A DNA stretch of 64,000 nt from Massilia sp. Root335 (GTDB taxonomy: Bacteria > Pseudomonadota > Gammaproteobacteria > Burkholderiales > Burkholderiaceae_D), in assembly GCF_001425685.1 (NCBI RefSeq), contig NZ_LMCY01000037.1, positions 1,422 through 65,421 of the forward strand, in the 5' to 3' direction. A model generated the notes under the pieces. It was not told where the DNA came from. It saw only the letters and a program-made list of their open reading frames with translations, and ran no database searches. The translations under genes were made by a program, and so were the position numbers. Shown here in pieces: positions 1-9,362 of this stretch; within the stretch, counting starts at the first letter, position 1, and every line of letters begins with the position of its first letter.

Positions 1-3000
1 GGCACCGGCGCCGAATTCGCCGGCGCCATCGCCGGTTCCGGCGGCCTGACGGTGGCAGGCGGCACCGAGCAGCTCAGCGGCGTCAACACCTACACCGGCG
101 CGACCGGCATCAACGCGGGCGCGACCCTGGGCCTGGCCGGCTCGGGCAGCATCGCGCTGTCGAGCGGCGTGGCCGACTACGGCGTGCTCGACATCTCGGC
201 GGCCAGCAATGGCGCGCACATCCAGTCGCTGTCCGGCTCGGGCAGCGTGCTGCTGGGCGCGCAGACCCTGACGCTCACGAATGCGGCCGGGGCTTTCGCG
301 GGTACGGTCTCCGGCAGCGGCGCCGTGACCGTCAGCGGCGGTGCACAGCAGTTCGGCGGGGCCAATACCTACGCCGGTGCGACCACCATCGGCACAGGCG
401 GCACGCTGGCGCTGGCTGGCACCGGCAGCATCGCAACGTCGAGCGGCGTGGCCGACGACGGCGTGTTCAACATCGCCGCCACCGACAACGGCGCCGCGAT
501 CCGCACGCTGTCCGGCTCGGGCAGCGTGGTCCTGGGCTGCAAGGATCTGACACTGACCCATGCGAGCGGCAGCTTCTCCGGCACGATCGACGGCGGCTGC
601 GGCGGCGTGAACGTCGCCGGCGGCGCCGAGGTGCTGTCCGGCGCCAACAGCTACACCGGCGCCACCACGATTGGCGCGAACGCGGCCCTGGCGCTGTCCG
701 GCTCGGGCAGTATCGCGCTGTCCAGCGGCGTCGTCGACAATGGCAGCCTCAGCATCGCGGGCACCGGTAACGGCGTGCAGATCAAGTCGCTGTCCGGTTC
801 GGGCAGCGTGATCCTGGGCGGCCAGACCCTGACGCTCACCAATGCGAACGGCGTGTTCGCCGGCAGCATCAACGGTTCCGGCGGCCTGGCGCTGACCGGC
901 GGCGTGGAAACCCTGACCGGCAACACCAGCCACACCGGCGCCACCACCATTGGCCACGACGGTACGCTGGCGCTGGCCGGCACGGCATCGATCGCATCGT
1001 CGAGCGGCGTCGTGGCCGACGGCACGCTGGATATCGCGGGCATGTCCGGCCAGGCTGCGGTGAAGACCCTGTCCGGTTCCGGCAGCGTCATCCTCGGCGG
1101 CCAGAGCCTGACCCTGACCGCTGCATCCGGCAACTTCCGCGGCGCGATCTCCGGTGCGGGCGGGCTGGCGATCGCGTCCGGCACCGAGACGCTGAGCGGC
1201 ACCAACACCTACAGCGGCGACACCGGCATCGGCCAGGGCGCCACCCTGGCGCTTGCGGGCGCGGGCAGCATCGCCTCCAGCCGGGTCGTGGATAACGGCA
1301 CGCTGGACATCTCTGCCGCGCGCGGCGGCGCGGCGATCAAGAGCCTGGCCGGCGACGGCGACGTGCTGCTCGGCGCTAATACGCTGACCCTCAGCGCGGC
1401 CGGCGACAGCTTCGGCGGCCGGATCTCCGGCGCCGGCGGCTTGAGCGTGACCGGCGGCACCGAGACCCTGACGGCGGCCCAGGACTACACCGGCGCGACC
1501 GATGTCGCCCATGGCGCCACCCTGCTGCTGGCCGGCAGCGGCGCGATCGCCGCGTCCGGCGCGGTGACGGTGGACGGCAATCTCGGCATCGGCGCCACCA
1601 CCGACGGTGCGTCGATCAAGAGCCTGTCCGGCAGCGGCCAGGTCGATCTGGGCGCCCGGACCCTGGCGCTGACCCAGGCCAACGGCAGCTTCGCCGGTAC
1701 GATCAGCGGTTCGGGGGGACTGAACGTCGACGGCGGTACGGAAACGCTGAGCGGCGTGAACGCCTACACCGGCGGCACCGCGATCGCCAGCGGCGCCACG
1801 CTGGCCCTGGCCGGCCAGGGCAGCATTGCGGCCTCGTCCGAGGTCGACAATGCGGGCACCTTCGACATCGCCGCGACCAGCGACGGCGCCACGCTGCACA
1901 AGCTGACCGGCGCGGGCGACGTCAACCTGGGCGGCAAGACGCTGACCCTGAGCGACGCGTCCGGCGTCCTGGCGGGCAGCATCCATGGCGCCGGTGGCGG
2001 CTTGACGGTCAGCGGCGGCAACGTCACCCTGACCGGCAACGACGACTACAGCGGCGCCACCACGATCGCCAGCGGCGCGACCGTCGCGCTGGCCGGCAGT
2101 GGCAGCATCGCCGCCAGCACGGTGGCCGACGCGGGCACGCTCGACCTCACGGGCGCCAGCGGCAACGTCGGCATCCGCGGCCTGTCCGGCGCGGGCCTGG
2201 TCAAGCTGGGGGCCAACTCGCTGACCCTGAGCAAGGCCGAGGGCCAGTTCGGCGGCGTCATCAGTGGCAGCGGCGGCCTGAACGTCAACGGCGGCAGCTT
2301 CACGCTGGCGGGCAACAACAGCTACACCGGCAAGACCAGCGTCGACAATGCGATGCTGACGATCTCGTCGATGCTCAACCTGGGCACCGGACAGAGTGCG
2401 CTGGCGCTGAACGACGCCACCCTGCACACCACCGCCAGCATGGACGCCGACCGCGCGATCACGCTCACCAACCAGGGCACGCTCGACGTCGACGCCGGCA
2501 CCACACTGGCGCAGACCGGCACGGTGTCCGGCAGCGGCACCCTGGTCAAGCAGGGCAGCGGCTTGCTGACCATGAACGGCACGCTGGCCAACAACGGCGG
2601 CCTGAAGGTTGCCCAGGGCACGCTCGCGTTGTCCGGCGTGAACAGCTATACCGGCGACACCACCGTCAGCAGCGGCGCCCACCTGCTCATCGACGGCGAC
2701 GCCAGCCTGGGCGCGGCGAGCGGCAAGCTGAACTTCGACGGCGGCACCGTGCAGACCAGCGCTTCGCTCGACTCCGCGCGCGCCGTCACGGTGAGCGCGC
2801 AGGACGGCCATCTCGATACGGCGGGCGCGGACAGCGTGGTGACCCTGAACGGCAACGTCAGCGGCGCCGGCCGGCTGTACAAGGACGGCGCCGGCACCCT
2901 GGTGCTGGCGGGCGACAACGCCGGCGGCAACGGTGCACTGAACCAGCCGGGCGACGGCTGGACCGGCGGCCTGACCGTCAACGACGGCGTCGTCAAGGTG

Positions 3001-4866
3001 ACCAATTCGTACGGCCTCGGCTGGGGTAGCGTCATGACCTTCAATGCCGGCACGATCTACGCGACCGTCGACATCCTGACCGGCCAGGCCATCCACATGG
3101 GTCACGACATCAGCATCAACACCGACTCCGGCACCACCACCACGCTGTCGGGCGTGCTGACCTCGAGCGATGTGGGCGACGGCTGCTTCACCAAGACCGG
3201 CACCGGCACGCTGAACGTCACCGGCACGGCCACCATCGACGCCACCTGCGTGGCGCAGGGCAAGCTGCTGGCCAACGGCAGCTACACCAGCAATGTCACG
3301 GTGGCGCCGGGCGCAACCCTGGGTGGCAGCGGTCACATCCAGGGCGACGTGATGGTGCGCGGTATCCTGTCGCCGGGCAATTCGCCGGGCATGCTGACCG
3401 CCGACGCGACCGTCACGATGGCGACCGGCAGCAGCTTCAAGGAAGACATCGGCGGCGACAAGCAGGCCTCGGCCAGTTCGCCGATCGGCGCCACCGGCTA
3501 CTACTCCTATTTGCACGTGACCGGCACCAGGCAGTTCGTGATCCAGCCCGGATCGACGCTGGCGCCGGCCCTGAAGGACCTGTATTCGGTCAACGAGTCC
3601 GGCTACGGCTCGGCGCCGGTGACGCCGGCGATGGGCCAGACCTACCGCATCATCACGGCGGACGGCGGCATCGTCGGCCGCTTCGATACCGTGACCCAGC
3701 CGGATGGCCTGGACGGCCTGCGCATGGCGGCCTTCTACGATTACGGCGGCAACAACAGCATCGAGCTGAAGGTGCTGCCGGCCTCGTACAAGACCTGGTT
3801 CAAGGATGGCAACGGTAACGGCCGTTCGGTGGCCGCGGCGCTCGACCGCATCGTCGACCTGGACCAGTCCGGCCACGCCAGCACATTGCAGGACCAGCTG
3901 CTGTACCGCACGGCGTCCTACGATGCGGACAAGCTCGGCGTCCTGGTCAAGGACCTGTCGGGCGAGGTGCACGGCGCGCTGGCGGCCGCGGCGCCGCAGG
4001 CCGGCTGGAACCTGCAGCGCAGCGTGCTCAAGCGCGACGCCAAGGATGACGGCCGCGCCCTGTGGATCGACATCGGCGCCAACCACGGCGACTGGCGTGG
4101 CGACCGGAAGGCGTCCGGCTTCGATACCGACACCGTCCAGATCACGGTCGGCGGTGACCTGCTGCACACGCGCGGCGCGCGCCTGGGCGTGGGCGCGAGC
4201 CGGGCGAACACCAACCTGAGCGCGGGCGCCGCCTCCGGCACCCTGCATCAGAACAAGGTCTTCGTGTACGGCGAAGCCGCCACCGCGGGCCTGGTGTTCG
4301 ACGGCATCGGCAGCGTCGGCCGCGACAAGGTCGACAGCAACCGTTCCGATCCGTTCGAGCAGGCATTCCTGCTGCGCGGCCACGCCGGCGGCAACAGCGC
4401 CATGCTGGGCGCCGGCGTGCGCGCGCCGCTCGAGGTGAACGGCACCAAGGTCGAGCCCTTCGCGCGGGTGACCGTGCAGAAGGCCGAGCGCGACGCCTAC
4501 GCCGAAAGCCCGGATGGGCTGGGCGCCCTGGCGCTGGACCGCTACGCGGCCACCGGGACGCGCATCGTGGCCGGCCTGTCGGCCGACTCGCGCAATACCG
4601 ACCCGCTGCAGGCCTCGACCTGGCGCTTCAACCTGGGCGCGGGCGTCGACGCCGGTGCGCTGGCCCGTCCGACCCTGGCGGCGTCGCTGGCCCAGACCGG
4701 CACCGCGATCGCAGGGCCGGAAAGCGGACGCGTCTTCGTGCAGGGCGGCGTCAGCGGGTCGCTGCAGATGAAGAAGGGCGCCTACCTGTACTACGGTCTG
4801 ACCGGCGAAGCGCGCAGCGGCTACACCCAGCTGGGCGGCAACGGCGGCGTGCGCGTCGTGTTCTGA
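1..4866 (+). CDS. Autotransporter with PATR-like repeats (5' partial)
   Basis: This is the 3' part of a type V secretion protein; 1621 residues are visible and the frame is open at the window edge, so signal peptide and true start are missing. Residues 1 to about 780 consist of some nine copies of an 85-residue beta-helix repeat with cores such as GSGGL, TYTGAT, LALAGSGSIA and SLSGSGSV, like passenger-associated transport repeats. A less regular passenger follows. The last 270 or so residues, from about 1350, form a beta-barrel domain ending in GVRVVF with the terminal aromatic typical of outer-membrane proteins. Four cysteines (180, 200, 1062, 1083) are unusual for a passenger. A strong terminator follows directly. 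The ligand or adhesive role cannot be read from the sequence. Confidence 0.93.
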   Translation, partial: GTGAEFAGAIAGSGGLTVAGGTEQLSGVNTYTGATGINAGATLGLAGSGSIALSSGVADYGVLDISAASNGAHIQSLSGSGSVLLGAQTLTLTNAAGAFAGTVSGSGAVTVSGGAQQFGGANTYAGATTIGTGGTLALAGTGSIATSSGVADDGVFNIAATDNGAAIRTLSGSGSVVLGCKDLTLTHASGSFSGTIDGGCGGVNVAGGAEVLSGANSYTGATTIGANAALALSGSGSIALSSGVVDNGSLSIAGTGNGVQIKSLSGSGSVILGGQTLTLTNANGVFAGSINGSGGLALTGGVETLTGNTSHTGATTIGHDGTLALAGTASIASSSGVVADGTLDIAGMSGQAAVKTLSGSGSVILGGQSLTLTAASGNFRGAISGAGGLAIASGTETLSGTNTYSGDTGIGQGATLALAGAGSIASSRVVDNGTLDISAARGGAAIKSLAGDGDVLLGANTLTLSAAGDSFGGRISGAGGLSVTGGTETLTAAQDYTGATDVAHGATLLLAGSGAIAASGAVTVDGNLGIGATTDGASIKSLSGSGQVDLGARTLALTQANGSFAGTISGSGGLNVDGGTETLSGVNAYTGGTAIASGATLALAGQGSIAASSEVDNAGTFDIAATSDGATLHKLTGAGDVNLGGKTLTLSDASGVLAGSIHGAGGGLTVSGGNVTLTGNDDYSGATTIASGATVALAGSGSIAASTVADAGTLDLTGASGNVGIRGLSGAGLVKLGANSLTLSKAEGQFGGVISGSGGLNVNGGSFTLAGNNSYTGKTSVDNAMLTISSMLNLGTGQSALALNDATLHTTASMDADRAITLTNQGTLDVDAGTTLAQTGTVSGSGTLVKQGSGLLTMNGTLANNGGLKVAQGTLALSGVNSYTGDTTVSSGAHLLIDGDASLGAASGKLNFDGGTVQTSASLDSARAVTVSAQDGHLDTAGADSVVTLNGNVSGAGRLYKDGAGTLVLAGDNAGGNGALNQPGDGWTGGLTVNDGVVKVTNSYGLGWGSVMTFNAGTIYATVDILTGQAIHMGHDISINTDSGTTTTLSGVLTSSDVGDGCFTKTGTGTLNVTGTATIDATCVAQGKLLANGSYTSNVTVAPGATLGGSGHIQGDVMVRGILSPGNSPGMLTADATVTMATGSSFKEDIGGDKQASASSPIGATGYYSYLHVTGTRQFVIQPGSTLAPALKDLYSVNESGYGSAPVTPAMGQTYRIITADGGIVGRFDTVTQPDGLDGLRMAAFYDYGGNNSIELKVLPASYKTWFKDGNGNGRSVAAALDRIVDLDQSGHASTLQDQLLYRTASYDADKLGVLVKDLSGEVHGALAAAAPQAGWNLQRSVLKRDAKDDGRALWIDIGANHGDWRGDRKASGFDTDTVQITVGGDLLHTRGARLGVGASRANTNLSAGAASGTLHQNKVFVYGEAATAGLVFDGIGSVGRDKVDSNRSDPFEQAFLLRGHAGGNSAMLGAGVRAPLEVNGTKVEPFARVTVQKAERDAYAESPDGLGALALDRYAATGTRIVAGLSADSRNTDPLQASTWRFNLGAGVDAGALARPTLAASLAQTGTAIAGPESGRVFVQGGVSGSLQMKKGAYLYYGLTGEARSGYTQLGGNGGVRVVF
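52..2340 (+). repeat. Tandem in-gene repeats coding the autotransporter beta-helix
   Basis: About nine imperfect DNA repeats of roughly 250-260 bp encode the passenger repeats. Near-identical stretches coding for SLSGSGSV, TLTLT and GSGGL recur in register. Such arrays can change length by recombination, so copy number may vary between strains or be collapsed in short-read assemblies. Confidence 0.8.
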
Positions 4867-4883
4867 GCCCTGGGGCTCCACAC

Positions 4884-4917
4884 CACAGGCCGGCTTTTTG
4901 CCGGCCTGTGTTTTTTT
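4884..4917 (+). terminator. Rho-independent terminator of the autotransporter gene
   Basis: A perfect 11-bp stem (CACAGGCCGGC at 4884-4894 with GCCGGCCTGTG at 4900-4910) with a TTTTT loop is followed by seven T residues. It lies 18 bp after the autotransporter stop codon and ends 15 bp before the next start codon. Confidence 0.95.
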
Positions 4918-4932
4918 CGCTAGACTGCAGCC

Positions 4933-5709
4933 ATGCTCGAAGGATTACCGCATTACTGGATCAACCGCCAGGCCGACGTCGAACGGCGCCGCCTGGCCGA
5001 AGCGGCGTTCGCGCGCGCGGGCGTCGCGCATGCGCGCGTGGAGGCGGCCACGCCCGACACCCTGCCGCAGGTGAATCTGCGCAAGCCCCTGGCCAACTCG
5101 CTGCCCGAACTGGCGATCGTCGTCTCGCACCTGCGCGCCATCGGCGCCGGGCACGCCGGCGGCGGCGCGGCCGTGGTCGTGATGGAAGACGACGTGCGCT
5201 CGCATCATGTGTACGATGCCCGGGCCCTGATGGCGTCCGCGCCGCCCGACTGGGAAATCCTGCAGCTGCACGTGAGCCATGCGCCGGTGGTGCTGGCGCT
5301 GGGCGAGCTCTACCTCGCGCACGGCATCCTGTGGCATGAATGGGAGCCGAGCTTCTATTCGGCCGGCGCCTACCTGATCCGGCGCGCGGCGATGGAGCGG
5401 CTGCTGGCGCGCTACTGTCCGGACGGCGGGCACCTGGAGCTGGGCGGGGTGCACGCGCACGGCAAGCTGGTCGCCGACCACCTGCTGTACCGGCGCAGCA
5501 TTTGCTATACCGCGACCGTGCCGCTGTTCTTCAACGATGTCGCGCTGCATTCGACCCACGCGCCACAGCGCGACGCCACCCACCATCGTCCCGGCGCGGC
5601 CGGCGTCGAAGCGGTGCGCCGGCGCATCGCCGATGCCATCGCGGCCGGCCGCGGATGGCCCGGCGTCCCGGCCCGGGCCGGCTATCCGTTCGCGCTGCGG
5701 CCGTCATGA
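4933..5709 (+). CDS. Glycosyltransferase family 25 protein
   Basis: A 258-residue protein of the GT25 (LPS-type glycosyltransferase) family, which transfers sugars from nucleotide donors onto lipooligosaccharide cores or, in related enzymes, onto protein. The N-terminal WINRQADVERR pattern, the acidic EDD motif at 85-87 after a hydrophobic strand (metal/donor site) and the SAGAYLIRRAAMERLL segment are characteristic. No membrane segment is visible, so it is probably cytoplasmic. It begins just after the autotransporter terminator and its TGA overlaps the next ATG (ATGA), implying coupled translation. The acceptor is unknown; the neighbourhood suggests LPS or the adjacent autotransporter. Confidence 0.82.
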   Translation: MLEGLPHYWINRQADVERRRLAEAAFARAGVAHARVEAATPDTLPQVNLRKPLANSLPELAIVVSHLRAIGAGHAGGGAAVVVMEDDVRSHHVYDARALMASAPPDWEILQLHVSHAPVVLALGELYLAHGILWHEWEPSFYSAGAYLIRRAAMERLLARYCPDGGHLELGGVHAHGKLVADHLLYRRSICYTATVPLFFNDVALHSTHAPQRDATHHRPGAAGVEAVRRRIADAIAAGRGWPGVPARAGYPFALRPS

Positions 5710-6482
5710 ACGATACCCGCCACGCGCTCGCGGTCGTGCTGCTGACCACCTGCCGGCTGTCGCTGGCGCGCGCGCTGCGCTCGGTGTTCCGCCAGCGCCT
5801 GGCCGCCGGCGTCCGCATCCAGGTCCTGCTCGGCGTCGACGGCGATCCGCACGGCCGCCTGCAGGCCCTGCTGGCGGCGCTGCTGCCCGAATGCCCGGCG
5901 CACGTCACGCTCACCCTGATCAATCCCGGCTATTCGACCTCGCGTCGCCACGGCGGACCGCATGCCTCGTTCTACGGCGGCGCGCTGCGTTCGGCCCTGA
6001 CCCTGCTGGCCGACAGCCGCGTGGTGGTCTACCTCGACGACGACGACTGGCTGAAGGAAGACCACTGCGCCGCCATCCTGCACGCCATCGACGGGAAGGC
6101 GTGGGCGTTCTCGTACTCGATCTACGCCGACGGCAACACCGGCCAGGAACTGTGCGTGGACGGGCTCGAGAGCGTCGGCGTCGGCCGGGGCATCTACGCC
6201 GAGCGCTTCGGCGGCTTCGTGCGCCCGAGCGGCCTGGCGATCGACAAGCTGCGACTGCTGCACCTGGTCCACCTGTGGTCGTGCGCCGCCTTTCCCACCG
6301 GCGACGGCGAGGACCGCCTGGTGTTCGAGCAGCTGCGCCACGAGCCGCACGGCTGCACCGGCGTCGCCACCGTCTGCTGCGCGCTCGACCCCAACGACGC
6401 GCTGCATGCGCGCCGCGTCGAGTTCATGCGCAGCCAGGGCGTCGACTACGCCGGCGCGGCCAAGATCGAATCGAGCCGCTAG
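5706..6482 (+). CDS. Glycosyltransferase family 2-like protein
   Basis: A 258-residue GT-A fold enzyme. The hydrophobic strand VVVYL is followed by DDDD at 111-114, the metal and nucleotide-sugar site of family 2 inverting transferases. The start is the ATG that overlaps the upstream stop codon. The gene is convergent with the next one and the two stop codons share a CTAG at 6479-6482. Sugar and acceptor are not predictable; it probably works with the preceding GT25 enzyme. Confidence 0.75.
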   Translation: MNDTRHALAVVLLTTCRLSLARALRSVFRQRLAAGVRIQVLLGVDGDPHGRLQALLAALLPECPAHVTLTLINPGYSTSRRHGGPHASFYGGALRSALTLLADSRVVVYLDDDDWLKEDHCAAILHAIDGKAWAFSYSIYADGNTGQELCVDGLESVGVGRGIYAERFGGFVRPSGLAIDKLRLLHLVHLWSCAAFPTGDGEDRLVFEQLRHEPHGCTGVATVCCALDPNDALHARRVEFMRSQGVDYAGAAKIESSR

Positions 6483-7336
6483 GCGGCCGCCTGGGCCAGC
6501 GCGGCGCGCGCATAATCCGCATGCGGCCCGCTGGCGCCCAGGGCGGCCAGCGCCTGGTCGTAGCGCCCGGGTGTCTCGACCAGGCTGGCGGCCTGCCAGA
6601 TCGCCTCGAAATGTTGCGAGGTCCAGGTGTTGGCGCCGGTCTGCACATACGTGTAGAGCCAGGGCGCATCGAGCAGCACGACCCGGCCGCGCGCCACCAT
6701 CGCATGCATCACGGCGGTGTCCTCGCCGCGCGCCAGCGCCGGATAGGCCGGCACCCCGGCGGCCCGGGCCAGCATCGATCCTTCCCATTCGCGTGCGCCC
6801 GACACGCCGATGCGGCGCGCGGCCGGCGCCCACAGCATCCAGCGGCTCAGGAACAGGGTGTCGGCCTGCATCGACTGCAGGAGCAGCATGCCGACCTCGA
6901 TGCGCTGCGGATGGTAGAGGTCGTCGTCGTCCCACTGGCAGATCCAGTCGCCGCGCGCCGTGCGCAGCGACAGGTTGCGCAGCGCACCGAGGCTGGCCGC
7001 GTCCGCGGCCGTTTCCGGGTACACGATGCGGATGCGGGTGTCGCCCAGCGCCTGGCAATATGCCTCGACCTCGGTGGCGGGCGCGTCGCACACCAGCACC
7101 AGCTCGCGCTCGGCCCAGCTCTGGCGCAGGAAGCAGTCGACCGCGAAGCGCGCCGGGAACAGGCGGCCGCGCGTGACCATCAGGCAGGACACCAGCGGCC
7201 GGCGCCCCGGCCAGGCCAGCAGGTCCAGCGTGCCTTGCTGGACCAGGGCGCCGTCCTGGCCGAGCTTGAAACCGAGGCCGCGGCCGGGCCGCGGCAGGAA
7301 GTCGGCCAGCGTCGTCGCCGCGGTGGACGTGCTCAT
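6479..7336 (-). CDS. Glycosyltransferase family 2-like protein
   Basis: A 285-residue protein, the last gene of a four-gene minus-strand glycosyltransferase operon. After a strand ending WICQW comes DDDD at 136-139, the acidic cluster of GT-A family 2 enzymes, followed by LYHPQRI. The preceding LVLVCDAP and GALRNLSLRTARGD segments fit the donor-binding half of the fold. Its ATG overlaps the upstream TGA. An in-frame extension to 8344 runs through the upstream gene and is not a credible start. Confidence 0.78.
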   Translation of the reverse strand: MSTSTAATTLADFLPRPGRGLGFKLGQDGALVQQGTLDLLAWPGRRPLVSCLMVTRGRLFPARFAVDCFLRQSWAERELVLVCDAPATEVEAYCQALGDTRIRIVYPETAADAASLGALRNLSLRTARGDWICQWDDDDLYHPQRIEVGMLLLQSMQADTLFLSRWMLWAPAARRIGVSGAREWEGSMLARAAGVPAYPALARGEDTAVMHAMVARGRVVLLDAPWLYTYVQTGANTWTSQHFEAIWQAASLVETPGRYDQALAALGASGPHADYARAALAQAAA

Positions 7337-8169
7337 GGCAGGTAGGGCCGCGCCAGCGCGGCATAGGTGCTGGCGCCGGCGCGCACGTAGTCTTCGGTCA
7401 GCAGGCCGGCGTGGAAGGTCGTGAAGTCGGTGCGCCCGGCATCCCACCACAGGTGACTCCACAGGTGCAGGCTGAAGACGTCGCGCAGGTCCGGGTCGCG
7501 CCGCTCGAACAGCGACTGGATCCCGGCCACGGTCCACGGGTGGCGGTAGAAGTAGTGGCGCGGCGCCACGTGCACCAGTTCGGGGTGCCGTTCCCACAAG
7601 CGCGTGGCCAGTTCGCAGGAATGGCTGGTCCACTTGCCGTCGAAGGCGCCGTAGGATTGCTCGAGCCAGCGCGTGACGAACAGCGAGCCGGGCGCGGCGG
7701 CGATCAGGGCATTGCACAGCGACGGGCGCAGCACGCCGCGCGGGTCCGCCAGCGCGCCTTCGTCGCCCAGCACGCAGCCGTAGTCGTACAGGTGGTCCGG
7801 CAGCGGCGCCACGAACAGCGTGTCGATGTCGGCATACACGCCGCCGTGCTCGAGCAGCACCTTGAGCCGGATGAAGTCGGCCTCGTGCGCGTAGCTCCAG
7901 CCGGCGGCGGCGATCAGTCGGCCCTCTCCGGAGCCCTGGTAGGCCGCCTGGGGCAGGGGCTCGCGCGCCACCTCGCGCAGCGTCAGGTACGGCTTGATGC
8001 GCTCCCACAGCGGGCCGTGGGGCTCGTTCGCGTAGTGGAAGAGAATCGCGTCGGGGCGGTTGACCTGGCGGCACGATTCGAGGCACAGGTAGTGCGCCAG
8101 GTGGAAGGGCTCGGTCTGTTCCTTGAGGCCGAACACGAAGTGGAAGATGCGGGGAACCATGCTGCTCAT
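7333..8169 (-). CDS. DXD-motif glycosyltransferase (Gly_transf_sug type)
   Basis: A 278-residue sugar transferase of the family typified by yeast Och1 and bacterial capsular transferases. It opens with PRIFHFVFG and carries the hallmark RLKVLLEHGGVYADIDTLF, with the DXD metal motif as DID at 114-116. The start at 8169 was chosen because this ATG overlaps the upstream stop (ATGA); an internal ATG at 8160 is the alternative. No signal peptide or membrane anchor is seen. It belongs to the coupled four-gene operon; the acceptor is unknown. Confidence 0.8.
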   Translation of the reverse strand: MSSMVPRIFHFVFGLKEQTEPFHLAHYLCLESCRQVNRPDAILFHYANEPHGPLWERIKPYLTLREVAREPLPQAAYQGSGEGRLIAAAGWSYAHEADFIRLKVLLEHGGVYADIDTLFVAPLPDHLYDYGCVLGDEGALADPRGVLRPSLCNALIAAAPGSLFVTRWLEQSYGAFDGKWTSHSCELATRLWERHPELVHVAPRHYFYRHPWTVAGIQSLFERRDPDLRDVFSLHLWSHLWWDAGRTDFTTFHAGLLTEDYVRAGASTYAALARPYLP

Positions 8170-9362
8170 GCTCCGATGATGCGCCGGAACTGGCGCATGA
8201 CAACGCCTTCGGCGTAGCGGTTGGCGATCGTCTCGCTGAGGCGCCGCGCGTGCGCGTCCGGGCGGCTGCGCTGTTCGAAGCGGGCGCGCATCCTGCGGCG
8301 TGCGTCGGCGACGTCGGCGACCGCCCACTGGTGGTCGCGGCCATAGGTGGTGCCGGGCCAGTCGATCGGTTCGAGCCTGTAGTCGATCAGGCCGGGATGG
8401 TCGCTGCCGAGGAAATCCAGGTGGCCGCTCCAGCCGGTCATCAACACCGGGCGGCCCAGGGCGGCGGCCTCGAACGCGCCCATGCCCCAGCCTTCGGCGC
8501 GCGCCAGCGAGACATACGTGTCGCCGATCTGGTGCAGGCAGTCGATCCAGGCGCCGCTGACGCCGTCGCCGGCCAGCACGGCGACCGTGGGCAGATGGGT
8601 GCGCCCCGCGCGCGCGGCGAACGCGCGCGTGGTCTCCTGCACCAGCTGCAGCGAGGTCTTGCCCTGTTCATCGGGCAGCGGGGCGTGGACCGGCTTGGCC
8701 GAGGTCTTGACGCACAGCGCGACCGGTTCGGCGGCGCCGAACTCGGCGAGGAAGGCTTCGACCAGGCGCGGCAAGTCCTTGCGCAGCATCCACGCGCCGA
8801 TGGTGTAGAACACGAAGTGGTCCGGGCCGATGCCGAGCTGGCGCCGCAGGGTGTCGCGCTGGTCGGGCGCGACCTCGTCGTGCGCATGGCGCCGGATGTG
8901 CGGCACCACGTGCACCGGCGCCGAGACGCCGCCGGCGCGGAACACGTCGGCATTGAAGCGCGACGGCACCATCACGGCATCGAAGCGGTTCAGGATCGCC
9001 GGCCAGTGCGCCGGAATCTTGTCCGACTCCCAGGCGCAGTAGGCCACGTTGACCTTGCCTTCTTCGATGCAGCTGGGCAGGTAGTCGGGGATCATGTGCG
9101 ATACGACGATGCGGTAATCCCTGGGCGCGGCGGTGAGCGCGAGGATGGCCGGCAGGTCGCGCAGCGCCGGATCGCCCGCGCTGGCGCGCACGGATTCGAG
9201 CAGCTGCGGCGCCATGTCCGGGCGCCAGAACTGCAGGCCATGCGCGCCCCAGAACACCGGCTGCCAATATACCTCCAGGCCGAGGTTGAGGAGCCCGCGC
9301 AGGTAGGACAGGCCGGACAGGCCGTAGCCGGTGGTGTCGCCGTATGAAATGTACTTGATCAT
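8166..9362 (-). CDS. GT4-like glycosyltransferase
   Basis: A 398-residue GT-B fold transferase. The N-terminal MIKYISYGDTTGYG has the loop where GT-B enzymes bind acceptor. The C-terminal domain has the E-X7-E nucleotide-sugar motif (E290 and E298 in AEGWGMGAFEAA), followed by LGRPVLMTGWSGHLDFL. The start is fixed by the ATGA overlap with the upstream gene; a longer in-frame reading to 10067 overlaps that gene and is rejected. Third cistron from the operon end. Family is clear, specificity is not. Confidence 0.82.
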   Translation of the reverse strand: MIKYISYGDTTGYGLSGLSYLRGLLNLGLEVYWQPVFWGAHGLQFWRPDMAPQLLESVRASAGDPALRDLPAILALTAAPRDYRIVVSHMIPDYLPSCIEEGKVNVAYCAWESDKIPAHWPAILNRFDAVMVPSRFNADVFRAGGVSAPVHVVPHIRRHAHDEVAPDQRDTLRRQLGIGPDHFVFYTIGAWMLRKDLPRLVEAFLAEFGAAEPVALCVKTSAKPVHAPLPDEQGKTSLQLVQETTRAFAARAGRTHLPTVAVLAGDGVSGAWIDCLHQIGDTYVSLARAEGWGMGAFEAAALGRPVLMTGWSGHLDFLGSDHPGLIDYRLEPIDWPGTTYGRDHQWAVADVADARRRMRARFEQRSRPDAHARRLSETIANRYAEGVVMRQFRRIIGA

